Counted from the first letter of the stretch, positions 1 through 7,565 are shown. The stretch is DNA of 24,136 nt from an uncultured Clostridia bacterium (GCA_948485625.1 CAOMRW010000026.1:1-24136); one strand, 5' to 3'. Notes: generated by a model not told the origin, from the sequence alone. A program made the numbers and translations.

Positions 1-47
1 AATTAAAAGTTAATTTTCAAATTTCTTTATGACATTTTCAAAAGTTA

Positions 48-79
48 TTGACATAGTTTTTTTGTGTATTTTTTATAAT
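48..79 (+). promoter_or_regulatory. Candidate promoter of the sortase gene
   Basis: A perfect TTGACA box lies at 48-53 and a perfect TATAAT at 74-79. The spacer between them is 20 bases, longer than the optimal 17; TTTATA at 72-77 would give 18. The site is just upstream of the preferred sortase start at 119 and argues against a start at 29, which would put the promoter inside the gene. Confidence 0.45.
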
Positions 80-118
80 TTTGCTTTTAGTGTTTATAAT
101 ATTATTAGGAGTGAGAAT

Positions 119-760
119 ATGAATCAAATTTTGCAAACTAGTTTAAATAAGAAGTTTTCTAATTTTTATAAATTTAAAAAGTTTTTTAGATTTCAGCTTT
201 TTCTTTCTATTTTTCTTATTATTTTTATTGTGTCTTTTATATTTTTTAATAAGTATAAACTTTATGAGCAAGAGCGCTATTCTAGTCAGATATTGAGCAA
301 TTACAATATAACAAAATTGTATTCTGATTTAAAAAGTTCTGATATGTTTTCTAATGAAAATGTTGAGGGCTCTCATATTATTGGTATTATTGATATTCCT
401 AAACTAGGTATTTATTATCCTGTTTTTTCTAATTATGATGATGAACTTTTGAGAGTGTCTCCTTGTAAGTTTTATGGTCCTCAGCCTGGAAATGTTGGTA
501 ATTTATGTATTGCTGGTCATAATTATGATAATGATAAGTTTTTTAGTAAGATTTCTAATTTGAATTTAAATGATGAAATTGTTATTTATAATAATTTTAA
601 TAAAAAGTTTTCTTATTTTGTTTTTGATATTTATGAAGTTAAATCTGATGATTTGTCTCCTGTTTATTCTTATGATAAAAATTCTAGACAGTTGACTCTT
701 ATTACTTGTAATAATTTAAATAATAATAGAATTATAGTTAAAGCTTTATATAAGACTTAG
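119..760 (+). CDS. Sortase family transpeptidase (class D/E-like)
   Basis: Membrane-anchored cysteine transpeptidase that joins sorting-signal proteins to the cell wall or polymerises pilins. Seen: a hydrophobic segment at about residues 26-43 after a basic N-terminus, a type II membrane topology, then the sortase beta-barrel start (GIIDIPKLGIYYPV). The catalytic triad is visible: His134 in AGHN, Cys197 in LITCNN and Arg204 in NNNR. The length of 213 residues is normal for classes C-E. The ATG at 119 is chosen because AGGAG lies seven bases before it. An in-frame GTG/ATG region further upstream (from 29) overlaps a promoter-like sequence and has no ribosome binding site. It is the only plus-strand protein gene in the window and converges on the dehydrogenase gene 23 bases downstream. 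No LPXTG-type substrate is encoded here; one may lie beyond the left edge. Family sure, class uncertain. Confidence 0.9.
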   Translation: MNQILQTSLNKKFSNFYKFKKFFRFQLFLSIFLIIFIVSFIFFNKYKLYEQERYSSQILSNYNITKLYSDLKSSDMFSNENVEGSHIIGIIDIPKLGIYYPVFSNYDDELLRVSPCKFYGPQPGNVGNLCIAGHNYDNDKFFSKISNLNLNDEIVIYNNFNKKFSYFVFDIYEVKSDDLSPVYSYDKNSRQLTLITCNNLNNNRIIVKALYKT

Positions 761-783
761 ATGTTAATGTAATTTTAAATAGT

Positions 784-1728
784 TTATCCTTTATATTCTC
801 CACCATTTATATGCATTACCTGTCCTGTAACATATGATGAATCATTACTTGCTAAATATATAAACAGTGGTGCTATTTCAAATGGATGACCTGCTCTTCC
901 CATTGGTGCATCTGAGCCAAGTGTTGGTATTTTTTCTGCTTCCCAACATGCTGGTTGTAATGGTGTCCAAAATACTCCTGGTGATACTGCATTAACTCTT
1001 ATGTTTTTAGATGCTAAATTTGTTGCAAGTGCTCTTGTAAATCCTACTATTGCTCCTTTACTTGTTACATAGTCTATTAGTTCTGGCTCTCCTTTAAATG
1101 TTGTTATTGATGTTACATTTATTATGTTTGCTCCTGGTTTCATATGTTTTAATGCTCTTTTTGTTAGATAAAACATTGAGTATATATTAGTTTTCATTGT
1201 TTTATCAAATTGTTCATCTGTTATATCTAATAAACTTTTTTGTTGATATTGTACTCCTGCATTATTTACTAAAATGTCTATTTTTCCAAAAGTGTTTATT
1301 GTTTCTTCTATAATTTTATCACAAAAATTTGTATCTTTTATATCTCCTGAAATTAGTATACATCTTCCTCCAAGTCTTTCTATAAATTGTTTTGTTTCTT
1401 CTGCATCTTTGTGTTCATTGTAATACACTATTACTATTGTTGCTCTTTCTTTTGCAAATCCTACTGATACTGCTCTTCCTATTCCAGAGTCTCCTCCTGT
1501 TATTATTGCAACTTTATTATATAATTTTCCTGATGCTCTATAATATGGGTTATTAAATATTGGTCTTGGTGTCATTAGATATTCCATTCCTGGTTGTGTA
1601 TCTTGATGTTGTGGTGGAAATTCCATTTTGTAATTTTTGCATATTACCCCATATCCTTGTTCATCTACATATTTAAGTCCATAGTCATCTTGCCCATTAT
1701 TGTTTGAAGTATAATATTTATAATTCAT
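784..1728 (-). CDS. Short-chain dehydrogenase/reductase (YdaD/YhxC-like, general stress type)
   Basis: NAD(P)-dependent oxidoreductase of the classical SDR superfamily, of the long form (about 290-315 residues) with a leader before the Rossmann fold, like the Bacillus stress proteins YdaD and YhxC. Numbered from the longer reading that starts three codons upstream, the cofactor motif TGGDSGIG is at 80-87, NNAG at 158-161, and the catalytic tetrad is Asn184, Ser210, Tyr223 and Lys227 (YVTSK). The C-terminus ends in the usual YVTGQ...NGG pattern. The ATG at 1728 (314 residues) is preferred: GAGGTG lies six bases upstream. An in-frame GTG at 1737 is part of that ribosome binding site. The substrate cannot be read from sequence. 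A terminator separates it from the upstream gene, so it is probably monocistronic; a TATAAT lies at 1782-1787 without a good -35 box. Confidence 0.93.
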   Translation of the reverse strand: MNYKYYTSNNNGQDDYGLKYVDEQGYGVICKNYKMEFPPQHQDTQPGMEYLMTPRPIFNNPYYRASGKLYNKVAIITGGDSGIGRAVSVGFAKERATIVIVYYNEHKDAEETKQFIERLGGRCILISGDIKDTNFCDKIIEETINTFGKIDILVNNAGVQYQQKSLLDITDEQFDKTMKTNIYSMFYLTKRALKHMKPGANIINVTSITTFKGEPELIDYVTSKGAIVGFTRALATNLASKNIRVNAVSPGVFWTPLQPACWEAEKIPTLGSDAPMGRAGHPFEIAPLFIYLASNDSSYVTGQVMHINGGEYKG

Positions 1729-1848
1729 TTTTTTCACCTCTTTTATTTATATTGTAATTAATTATTTTCTGTGAAAATTTTATTATAAATATTATTTGTA
1801 AATGCTTTTAAATTGTTTCTTCTATATTATATAGTATTTCTAATTTAT

Positions 1849-1882
1849 ATAAAAATAAAGATGGAAACTTGTAGTTTCCATC
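1849..1882 (-). terminator. Intrinsic terminator after the small membrane protein gene
   Basis: On the minus strand, a perfect 10-bp stem (GATGGAAACT / AGTTTCCATC, 1860-1869 with 1873-1882) closes a three-base loop and is followed by TTTATTTTTATA. It lies 36 bases downstream of the stop codon of the gene at 1919-2260 and before the dehydrogenase gene, separating the two transcription units. Confidence 0.85.
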
Positions 1883-1918
1883 CCTACTGTTGCTTAAAAA
1901 CAATATATTTAATGTTAT

Positions 1919-2260
1919 TTAAACCTTTTTCCATAGCCAATTGATGCCTTTACTATTTATTGTCTTTTTATTAAATACTTTGGCTTCTACTTCATCTGCC
2001 CACAAATATCCTAAGAATGTTACTAGTAATAGTGCAAAATCTATAGCCATATTATAGCATAGCGTTGAAAATAAATATGAATATTCTTGTTTTAATGTAA
2101 GCATTTGTATTGTATGTATTATTAAATCTATTACTACTGCAAATAATGGAATTGCTGCTATTAAACTTTTTTTCACTTCTTGTGATAAAAATATAAATAG
2201 TATTGTAGCAATTACAACTAAAATTAATGTTAATAAATTTGTTAAATCGAATATAAACAT
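1919..2260 (-). CDS. Small integral membrane protein, function unknown
   Basis: I do not recognise this 113-residue protein. It has three or four hydrophobic stretches: the N-terminus up to about residue 30, about 37-55, and about 70-95. A short basic C-terminal tail ends in WLWKKV. No catalytic motif is visible. The ATG at 2260 is chosen because a GGGGGA ribosome binding site lies about ten bases before it and a promoter ends about 40 bases upstream. An ATG nine codons earlier (2287) has no ribosome binding site and sits within the expected untranslated leader. It has its own promoter and terminator, so it appears to be a single-gene unit between glmM and the dehydrogenase gene. Confidence 0.75.
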   Translation of the reverse strand: MFIFDLTNLLTLILVVIATILFIFLSQEVKKSLIAAIPLFAVVIDLIIHTIQMLTLKQEYSYLFSTLCYNMAIDFALLLVTFLGYLWADEVEAKVFNKKTINSKGINWLWKKV

Positions 2261-2301
2261 TTTGTAGGTTCCCCCTATATTTTTCATTTGTTATTAAAAT
2301 T

Positions 2302-2330
2302 ATATTATCACTTTTTATATTTTAATTCAA
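2302..2330 (-). promoter_or_regulatory. Promoter of the small membrane protein gene
   Basis: On the minus strand TTGAAT (2330-2325) is followed after 17 bases by TAATAT (2307-2302). The dinucleotide TG one base before the -10 box matches an extended -10 element. The predicted start of transcription leaves a leader of about 35 bases before the ATG at 2260. Confidence 0.6.
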
Positions 2331-2381
2331 TATTTTTATTGATTTTTTTCATTACATTTTCATTACAATGATATTACAATT

Positions 2382-3746
2382 TTATTTCAATCTTTCTTCT
2401 ATTAAATTTGCTATTTCTTTTGCTTTTTTTGTTATGTATTCTTGGTTTTCTCCCTCTATCATAACTCTAACAAGTGGCTCTGTTCCAGATGGTCTAATTA
2501 GTACTCTTCCATTTCCAGCAAATTCTTCTTCTAATTTTTCTATTGCTTGTTCTATTTCTTCATTTTTTTCATAATCATATTTTTTGTCTGAGTTTACTTT
2601 TGCATTTATTAATACTTGTGGATATAGTTTTATTATTTCAGCTACTTTTGATGCTTTTTCATTTTCTTCTAATATTGCTTGTATTAACATTAATGATGTT
2701 AATATTCCATCTCCTGTTGGATTATAGTCTAATAAAATTACGTGTCCTGATTGTTCTCCTCCTAAGTTATATCCTTCTTTTAGCATTTCTTCTAATACAT
2801 ATCTATCTCCAACTTTTGTTTGAATTAGATTTAGTCCATTTGTTTCTGCGTATTTTTTCATTCCTAAATTGCTCATTACTGTTGCTACTATAGTGTCTTT
2901 TGCTAGTTTTCCTTTTTTTCTAAGATAGTTTGATACTATAGCCATTATTTTGTCTCCATCTATTTCATTTCCATTTTCGTCTATTGCTAAACATCTGTCT
3001 CCATCTCCATCAAATGCTACACCTAAACTTAACTTTTCTTCTACTACAAGTCTTTTTAGTGATTCTAAATGTGTTGAACCACAGTTTTCATTTATGTTTA
3101 TTCCATCTGGTTGGTTATTTATTATTTTATATTTTATTCCTAATGATTTAAATACTTTTTCTGCTACAACTGATGTTGCTCCATTTGCAGTGTCTATTCC
3201 AACTATAAAGTCGTCTCTGTTTAGTTTTTCTATATTGTCATCAAAGTTTTTTCTGAAGAAATATACATACTCATTTAATAGGTCTTCTCTATACTCTGAA
3301 ATTCCTATTTTGCTACTTATTGCTGTTAGTTCATCTATTTTTCCTGAATCCATTACTTCTTCTATTTCTTCTTCTAAACTGTCTGGTATTTTCATTCCTT
3401 TGTTACTAAAGTATTTTATTCCATTAAATTCAAATGTGTTGTGTGATGCTGATATTACAACACTTGCATCTGCATTTAGTTTTCTTGTTAAGTATGCTAC
3501 TGCTGGTGTTGGGATTACTCCTAATAGTTTTACATTTGCTCCATAACTTAAAAATCCTGCTACCATTGCACTTTCTATTAATGTTCCTGATATTCTTGTA
3601 TCTCTTCCTATTAATATTGTAGGTTGATGGTCTGTATGTTTTGATAATACATATGCTCCTGCTTTTGCAACTTTATATACTAATTCTGGTGTTAGTTCTG
3701 TATTTGCAATTCTTCTTATTCCATCTGTTCCAAAATATTTTCTCAT
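2382..3746 (-). CDS. glmM: Phosphoglucosamine mutase GlmM
   Basis: Interconverts glucosamine-6-phosphate and glucosamine-1-phosphate in the cytoplasm, the committed step toward UDP-GlcNAc for peptidoglycan and for the surface glycan encoded nearby. All four family landmarks are visible: the phospho-serine loop SASHN (Ser101), the metal-binding loop DGDGDR at 246-251, the sugar-binding loop GGEQSGH at 329-335 and the phosphate-binding loop RPSGTEP at 418-424. The length of 454 residues is normal. The residue after the SASHN loop is Thr104 where proline is usual. The ATG at 3746 is chosen because AAAGGAAG lies seven bases before it and the protein then starts with the typical MRKYFGTDGIR; an ATG six codons earlier would overlap that ribosome binding site. 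It lies downstream of the PHP phosphatase gene, separated by an 80-bp palindrome, and could be cotranscribed with it. Confidence 0.97.
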   Translation of the reverse strand: MRKYFGTDGIRRIANTELTPELVYKVAKAGAYVLSKHTDHQPTILIGRDTRISGTLIESAMVAGFLSYGANVKLLGVIPTPAVAYLTRKLNADASVVISASHNTFEFNGIKYFSNKGMKIPDSLEEEIEEVMDSGKIDELTAISSKIGISEYREDLLNEYVYFFRKNFDDNIEKLNRDDFIVGIDTANGATSVVAEKVFKSLGIKYKIINNQPDGININENCGSTHLESLKRLVVEEKLSLGVAFDGDGDRCLAIDENGNEIDGDKIMAIVSNYLRKKGKLAKDTIVATVMSNLGMKKYAETNGLNLIQTKVGDRYVLEEMLKEGYNLGGEQSGHVILLDYNPTGDGILTSLMLIQAILEENEKASKVAEIIKLYPQVLINAKVNSDKKYDYEKNEEIEQAIEKLEEEFAGNGRVLIRPSGTEPLVRVMIEGENQEYITKKAKEIANLIEERLK

Positions 3747-3764
3747 TTTTATACTTCCTTTCAT

Positions 3765-3844
3765 TAAAATTAGGAATTGGGGACGAGTTAAAAATTCCCC
3801 TTTTTAAATGGGGATTTTTAACTCGTCCCCAATTCCTAATTTTA
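3765..3844. repeat. 80-bp near-perfect palindrome, REP/MITE-like
   Basis: The left arm (3765-3800) and right arm (3810-3844) are inverted copies matching over 35 bases with a single extra T in the left arm; the loop is TTTTTAAAT. Each arm carries TTGGGGACGAG followed by an AT run and CCCC. The right arm contains the stop codon of the phosphatase gene, and the left arm ends just before the ribosome binding region of glmM. A palindrome with TTGGGGACG-type arms recalls widespread REP-like elements mobilised by Y1-type transposases; that link is from memory and unchecked. It would form a very stable RNA hairpin, but no long T-run follows it. Confidence 0.85.
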
Positions 3845-4627
3845 TCTTCTTTTTAAATACATAATCATTTTTTCTTTAAATGTTAGTGTTACTTCTGTTG
3901 TTTCTTCTATTTCTATTCTTTTGTTTTTTAGTACTAACATTGCATTTGTTGTTGTTAGCTTTTCTAATTCTTGTTCTCCTATTATATCTTTAATTTCTTC
4001 TAGTGCTCGTGGTATTGCTTTATATGTTGTTTTTGGTCTATGTACATCACTTCCTAAAAAGTGTATCATTTTGTTTTCAAAAAATTTTCTTACTATAATT
4101 TCTGCTTTTGGCCCATATTGTCCTAATATACTTCCATAGTTTGCTTGCATTAGTACTCCTTGTTCTATTAAATCGTTTATTAATTCTGGTTCTTTTTGTA
4201 CAAATTTATATCTTTCTGGATGTGCTAGTATTGGTATTAGTTTATTCTCATTTAGTGAATATATGACATTATATAAATTTTCTGGTTCTATATCTAGTGG
4301 CATTTCAAATAATACATAACATGTGTCATTGATTGTTGATGCTTTTCCTTGTATTAATAAGTCCATGATATTTTCTGTCATATATATTTCGTTTCCTAAA
4401 TATAAGTTTATTTCTATTCCTTTTTCTCTAAGATTTTGTTCTATTGCATTTACCCATATATTTCTTTCTGGTGTGTTTGTTTCAAAGTAGTTTTCTCTAT
4501 AGTGTGATGTTAGTATTATTCCTTCAAATCCTGCTTGTTTTGCTTCTTTTATTAGTTTAAATGTTTCTTCTATGTTTCTTGCTCCATCGTCTATGTTTGG
4601 TATTATGTGTGTGTGAAAGTCTATCAT
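3842..4627 (-). CDS. CpsB/YwqE-type PHP-family tyrosine-protein phosphatase
   Basis: Metal-dependent phosphatase of the polymerase-and-histidinol-phosphatase fold that dephosphorylates tyrosine kinases (CpsD/YwqD) controlling capsule export and chain length. Metal-ligand positions are visible: His5 and His7 in DFHTH, Asp14 in DDGA, His42 in TSHY, Glu80 in GNE, Glu108, His136 in AHPERY, and Asp194/His196 in GSDVH. The length of 261 residues is typical. The ATG at 4627 is chosen because AGAGGGAG lies five bases upstream; a reading open to 4726 would run through the promoter. The cognate CpsC/CpsD tyrosine kinase pair is not encoded in the window. It lies between the glycan cluster and glmM and has its own promoter. 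The stop codon lies inside the 80-bp palindrome. Confidence 0.93.
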   Translation of the reverse strand: MIDFHTHIIPNIDDGARNIEETFKLIKEAKQAGFEGIILTSHYRENYFETNTPERNIWVNAIEQNLREKGIEINLYLGNEIYMTENIMDLLIQGKASTINDTCYVLFEMPLDIEPENLYNVIYSLNENKLIPILAHPERYKFVQKEPELINDLIEQGVLMQANYGSILGQYGPKAEIIVRKFFENKMIHFLGSDVHRPKTTYKAIPRALEEIKDIIGEQELEKLTTTNAMLVLKNKRIEIEETTEVTLTFKEKMIMYLKRR

Positions 4628-4697
4628 TGTTTCTCCCTCTTTTATTACGTTTAATTTGTTCTTATTAGAGTTTTTGTTTATAATTTTGTCTGGTGGT

Positions 4698-4726
4698 ATT
4701 TTATCATATTGTTTTCTTTGTAGCAA
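4698..4726 (-). promoter_or_regulatory. Promoter of the PHP phosphatase (and perhaps glmM)
   Basis: On the minus strand TTGCTA (4726-4721), a 17-base spacer and TAAAAT (4703-4698), with TG one base before the -10 box as in an extended -10 promoter. The leader to the ATG at 4627 would be about 65 bases. Confidence 0.6.
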
Positions 4727-4813
4727 GACATATAAAGAACTTTTCCATTTTTTTAACTGTATACTAATATTATAATAAAAACTAATCTTTAATCCTTATA
4801 ATCTACTTTTTGC

Positions 4814-5731
4814 TTATATCAATTTTTTAATAATTGGTATCTTCTTTAAAATAAATGTTACAATAAAAGATATTATTAATGTAATTAGACAATTTATCCA
4901 ACAATTAATCATAGGATTTAATGAAATTGGAAGCAACTTGCTAATATGATATAAAAATGTAGTATAAAACAAGTAAATTCCAAATGTACACATTCCTAAA
5001 TTGATAATTAATTTTTCTATTTTTGAGTTTATTCTTTTATTTTCAAACAAATATCTTATTGTAATAAAAATACTAATAGTATTAGTTAAAAATGTACAAC
5101 CATAAAAAGATTGACAATTTGAACTTTTAAAATTTCCTAGATTAATTCCTTTATTATAAGTCATTATGCATACAGCTATTAGTATCATTATATTTATCAT
5201 CCAACTAAATATTATCTTCTTTTTTGTTATTTTTAGTCGATGTTGTAAAAAATACCCAATACATGGATATAAAAATATTATTTGTAAAAACCATGCTCCT
5301 CTTATTTCACTATTTAGCAGTAAACTCCCCTGACATATAGCATATTCAACTATAGGTCGTATGCAAACTAAGGCAAAAGCTATGCTAATTATATAATAAA
5401 AATATTTATCTGGTAATGTTTTTACCATACTTTGTAAAAATGGCAGTGCAATAAGAAATGTAATGTATGCATATAAAAAATATAAATGGGCATCTACATT
5501 CTCATTATACATTTGCATAAAAAATGCTTTACAATTTTGCAAATTTAAAATATGTATATCATTTATAAGTATATATCTAAAAAAAGAAATTCCTATTAAG
5601 ATAATTATCATTCTAAAAATTCTTTTTCCCCATAGCTCTTTTAAAGGTTCTGGTTCACAATTAAGAAACACTGCTCCCGAAACAGCTAAGTATATTGGTA
5701 CTGCAAATTTACAAAACACACTGCGAAACAT
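4814..5731 (-). CDS. Acyltransferase family 3 membrane protein, apparently missing its N-terminus
   Basis: Membrane O-acyltransferase (Acyl_transf_3/OatA/WecH type) expected to acetylate sugars of the surface polymer. Seen: the family's KFAVPIYLAVSGA segment, then about eight hydrophobic helices and a basic C-terminus. In complete members that segment is preceded by some 40-50 residues forming the first helix with a conserved, catalytically important histidine; here it begins only about eight residues after the first Met. Homologous-looking codons continue upstream of the ATG (NNEEEDWVY) without a start codon until an in-frame TAA about 50 bases upstream. No good ribosome binding site precedes the ATG. 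I infer a 5' deletion that joined the body of the gene to the end of the cytidylyltransferase gene. The remainder is open with no further damage, so the loss may be recent, or a shortened protein may still be made. Probably inactive. Confidence 0.75.
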   Translation of the reverse strand: MFRSVFCKFAVPIYLAVSGAVFLNCEPEPLKELWGKRIFRMIIILIGISFFRYILINDIHILNLQNCKAFFMQMYNENVDAHLYFLYAYITFLIALPFLQSMVKTLPDKYFYYIISIAFALVCIRPIVEYAICQGSLLLNSEIRGAWFLQIIFLYPCIGYFLQHRLKITKKKIIFSWMINIMILIAVCIMTYNKGINLGNFKSSNCQSFYGCTFLTNTISIFITIRYLFENKRINSKIEKLIINLGMCTFGIYLFYTTFLYHISKLLPISLNPMINCWINCLITLIISFIVTFILKKIPIIKKLI

Positions 5732-5783
5732 ATAAACCCAATCTTCTTCTTCATTGTTAACATTTATATAATAATATTAAAAA

Positions 5784-6191
5784 TTAATTTTTAGTTAATT
5801 CTTTTTTTATTCCCGATGAACATATTCCTAGTGTTCTTTTTAGTCTAACTACTTTTTTTCCATTTTTTGCACACCAGTCTTCAACAGCAGTAAATCTTCC
5901 TCCTACATGGTCTTCACCAAGAGCTAAAATATCAAAATCTATCTTTTCTAATGTTTCTGGGCTTACACTATCATATACTACTACTTCATCTACTACTCTA
6001 AGTGCTTTTAATATTTCTACACGTTCTTCTGTTGAATATAATACCTTTGCTTCTGGTTTATATTTTAAAATATAATTACTATCTTGTACCGCAACAATTA
6101 AATAGTCTGCATGTTTTTTACATTGTTTAAATAATCTTAAATGGCCTAAATGGAAATAATCATATACACCAAAAGTTAAAATCTTATTCAT
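5784..6191 (-). CDS. TagD-like cytidylyltransferase (glycerol-3-phosphate or related)
   Basis: Small nucleotidyltransferase of the HxGH superfamily; relatives use CTP to activate glycerol-3-phosphate (TagD/GCT) or other alcohol phosphates. Seen: the nucleotide-binding GVYDYFHLGH at residues 8-17 with His14 and His17, and a C-terminal RTLGICSSGIKKEL that matches the family's RTxGIST signature. The length of 135 residues is normal for TagD. The ATG at 6191 is chosen because AAGGAG lies seven bases before it; an ATG two codons upstream is too close to that site. The start overlaps the end of the racemase-family gene by eight bases, so the two are translationally coupled. With a TagF/TagB-like transferase in the same cluster, a CDP-glycerol product is the simplest guess, but CDP-ethanolamine-like or AMP-activated products cannot be excluded. 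Confidence 0.88.
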   Translation of the reverse strand: MNKILTFGVYDYFHLGHLRLFKQCKKHADYLIVAVQDSNYILKYKPEAKVLYSTEERVEILKALRVVDEVVVYDSVSPETLEKIDFDILALGEDHVGGRFTAVEDWCAKNGKKVVRLKRTLGICSSGIKKELTKN

Positions 6192-6891
6192 TTTCATACT
6201 CCTTTTTCAATATTTTTATTACATTTAAAAGGGGATCATATACATTTTTACAATTTACATCATCTATATATTTAGACCATAATATAGGTAACTCTGTACA
6301 TCCAAGAATACATGCATCATATCTATTAATCAAATCTGAAAAAATATTTTTAATATCTTCTGAATATTTATTTTGTTTAACAGCTTCTATACATTGTCTT
6401 AAAAGCGAATATTCTGATTTATCTGGCACAATACATTTTATTCCTTTTTCAGACAATGCATTTTGATATATCCTAGAATCAATTGTTCCTTCAGATGCTA
6501 AAAGACATATTTCTTTTATTTTGTCCCTCTCAATTTTTTCTACACAATTATATATAATATTAACTACCTTATCTTTTGCTTCTGGTACTATTTCAAAAAT
6601 CTCTGGTAAGAAAAGGTGTGAAGTATTACATGCTAAAATTATTTTTGTGCATCCAGATTCAATTAAGTGTTTCATTGAGTCTGCCATTTCTGAAACTAAT
6701 TGCTGAACATTTTCATTAAATAGAAATGCTCTCACTCTACTAGGCATTGTACATCTATTATCAATAATAATACGTGGTCTATCCCATTCTTTTTCTGCTT
6801 TAAATTCTTCAGCATATTGTTCAAATAAGTGAATTGTTGCATATGTTCCCATTCCACCTAAAATACCTATTACGAATTCTTCTTTCTTCAT
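6184..6891 (-). CDS. Aspartate/glutamate racemase family protein
   Basis: Two-cysteine, cofactor-independent racemase fold (Asp/Glu/hydantoin racemase superfamily). The N-terminal GILGGMGTYAT at 9-19 is the family start motif. Both catalytic cysteines are present: Cys88 in LACNTSH and Cys198 in LGCTELP. The length of 235 residues is normal for YgeA/RacX-type aspartate racemases. The ATG at 6891 has AGGGG eight bases upstream. It lies within a tightly spaced run with a nucleotidyltransferase (17-base gap) and the TagD-like gene (overlap). A racemase in a glycan cluster suggests that a D-amino acid, or an alpha-hydroxy or isomaleate-type acid handled by the same fold, becomes part of the polymer. 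It is unlikely to be the essential MurI, which usually stands elsewhere and is about 260-270 residues. The substrate is unknown. Confidence 0.87.
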   Translation of the reverse strand: MKKEEFVIGILGGMGTYATIHLFEQYAEEFKAEKEWDRPRIIIDNRCTMPSRVRAFLFNENVQQLVSEMADSMKHLIESGCTKIILACNTSHLFLPEIFEIVPEAKDKVVNIIYNCVEKIERDKIKEICLLASEGTIDSRIYQNALSEKGIKCIVPDKSEYSLLRQCIEAVKQNKYSEDIKNIFSDLINRYDACILGCTELPILWSKYIDDVNCKNVYDPLLNVIKILKKEYENE

Positions 6892-6908
6892 TTCTATATC
6901 CCCTATCT

Positions 6909-7550
6909 TTAATCTAAATATCCTCTTTTAACCCATTCTATCGTTTTTTCATAATCCTCTGGAGTATCAATTTCTCTTGCTCTAACGTTTATTGTATTTA
7001 ATGGTAGCAATTCTTGCAACATTTCAAATGCATAGCCATCTTTTTTCTGTAATTTTTTCTTTTCTATCTTAGCTAATCCTGGCCATTCAAAATTTCCATA
7101 TTTTTCTGAAAAAGCTATTGCTTGTCCTTTTTCAACAGTTATTAAAATAGGTTCATCTGAAGTTATTACCGTTGCACTTATGCACTCTCCTTTATAATCT
7201 AAAAATATTTTTAAATCATCTGGATTAACTAATACATCTCCATCAATATATATAATATTTTTTCTAGCTCCAATTAGTCCTTTGCATAAACTGGTTGCTG
7301 GACCTGTGTTTTCATAATTATAGTTAAATGCAAACATTATATCTTTTCTATATTCTTTTACAATTTTTATCACATTTTCTGCTTGGAATCCAACTACAAT
7401 TCTAATATCATCGAATTCTTTTAATCGTTCTAATTGATGTATAATTAGTGGCTTACCACAAATATCTACAAGTGCTTTTGTAGTTCCTATTCCTAATCTT
7501 GTTCCCATTCCAGCACAACAAATTATGACTGTAGTATTACTTGGTTCCAT
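6909..7550 (-). CDS. LicC-like sugar/alcohol-phosphate nucleotidyltransferase
   Basis: Nucleotidyltransferase of the GT-A-like NTP_transferase fold. Short members of about 210-250 residues include LicC (CTP:phosphocholine) and Cj1416 (phosphoramidate capsule modification). Seen: the nucleotide loop CCAGMGTRLG at 11-20 with Lys25 in TTKAL, and the metal-binding YIDGDVLV (Asp103, Asp105). The usual second lysine region around KIEKKK is also present. The length is 213 residues. The ATG at 7550 has GGAG eight bases upstream. It is flanked by a HAD phosphatase (15 bases) and the racemase-family gene (17 bases). The substrate cannot be read; the lack of a left-handed beta-helix domain argues against a GlmU-type enzyme. 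Confidence 0.85.
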   Translation of the reverse strand: MEPSNTTVIICCAGMGTRLGIGTTKALVDICGKPLIIHQLERLKEFDDIRIVVGFQAENVIKIVKEYRKDIMFAFNYNYENTGPATSLCKGLIGARKNIIYIDGDVLVNPDDLKIFLDYKGECISATVITSDEPILITVEKGQAIAFSEKYGNFEWPGLAKIEKKKLQKKDGYAFEMLQELLPLNTINVRAREIDTPEDYEKTIEWVKRGYLD

Positions 7551-7565
7551 ATTTAATACTCCTCT

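Noticed and set aside
29..118. Thirty-codon N-terminal extension of the sortase
   Set aside because: It contains a promoter-like TTGACA/TATAAT pair and has no ribosome binding site, while AGGAG precedes the ATG at 119.
2950..3546. Plus-strand reading frame of 198 codons
   Set aside because: It lies wholly antisense to glmM, is rich in Ser, Phe and Leu as expected from the reverse complement of AT-rich coding DNA, and has no ribosome binding site. The same applies to the other plus-strand frames inside minus-strand genes (for example 21492-21980 and 21538-22161 opposite the Lys/Thr-rich tail).
4628..4726. Thirty-three-codon N-terminal extension of the PHP phosphatase
   Set aside because: The extension overlaps a good promoter, and the family starts with the DFHTH motif right after the ATG at 4627, which has a strong ribosome binding site.
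6184..6891. Assignment of the racemase-family gene as the essential glutamate racemase MurI
   Set aside because: The start motif, length and gene context fit the aspartate racemase (YgeA/RacX) branch and a glycan module better.
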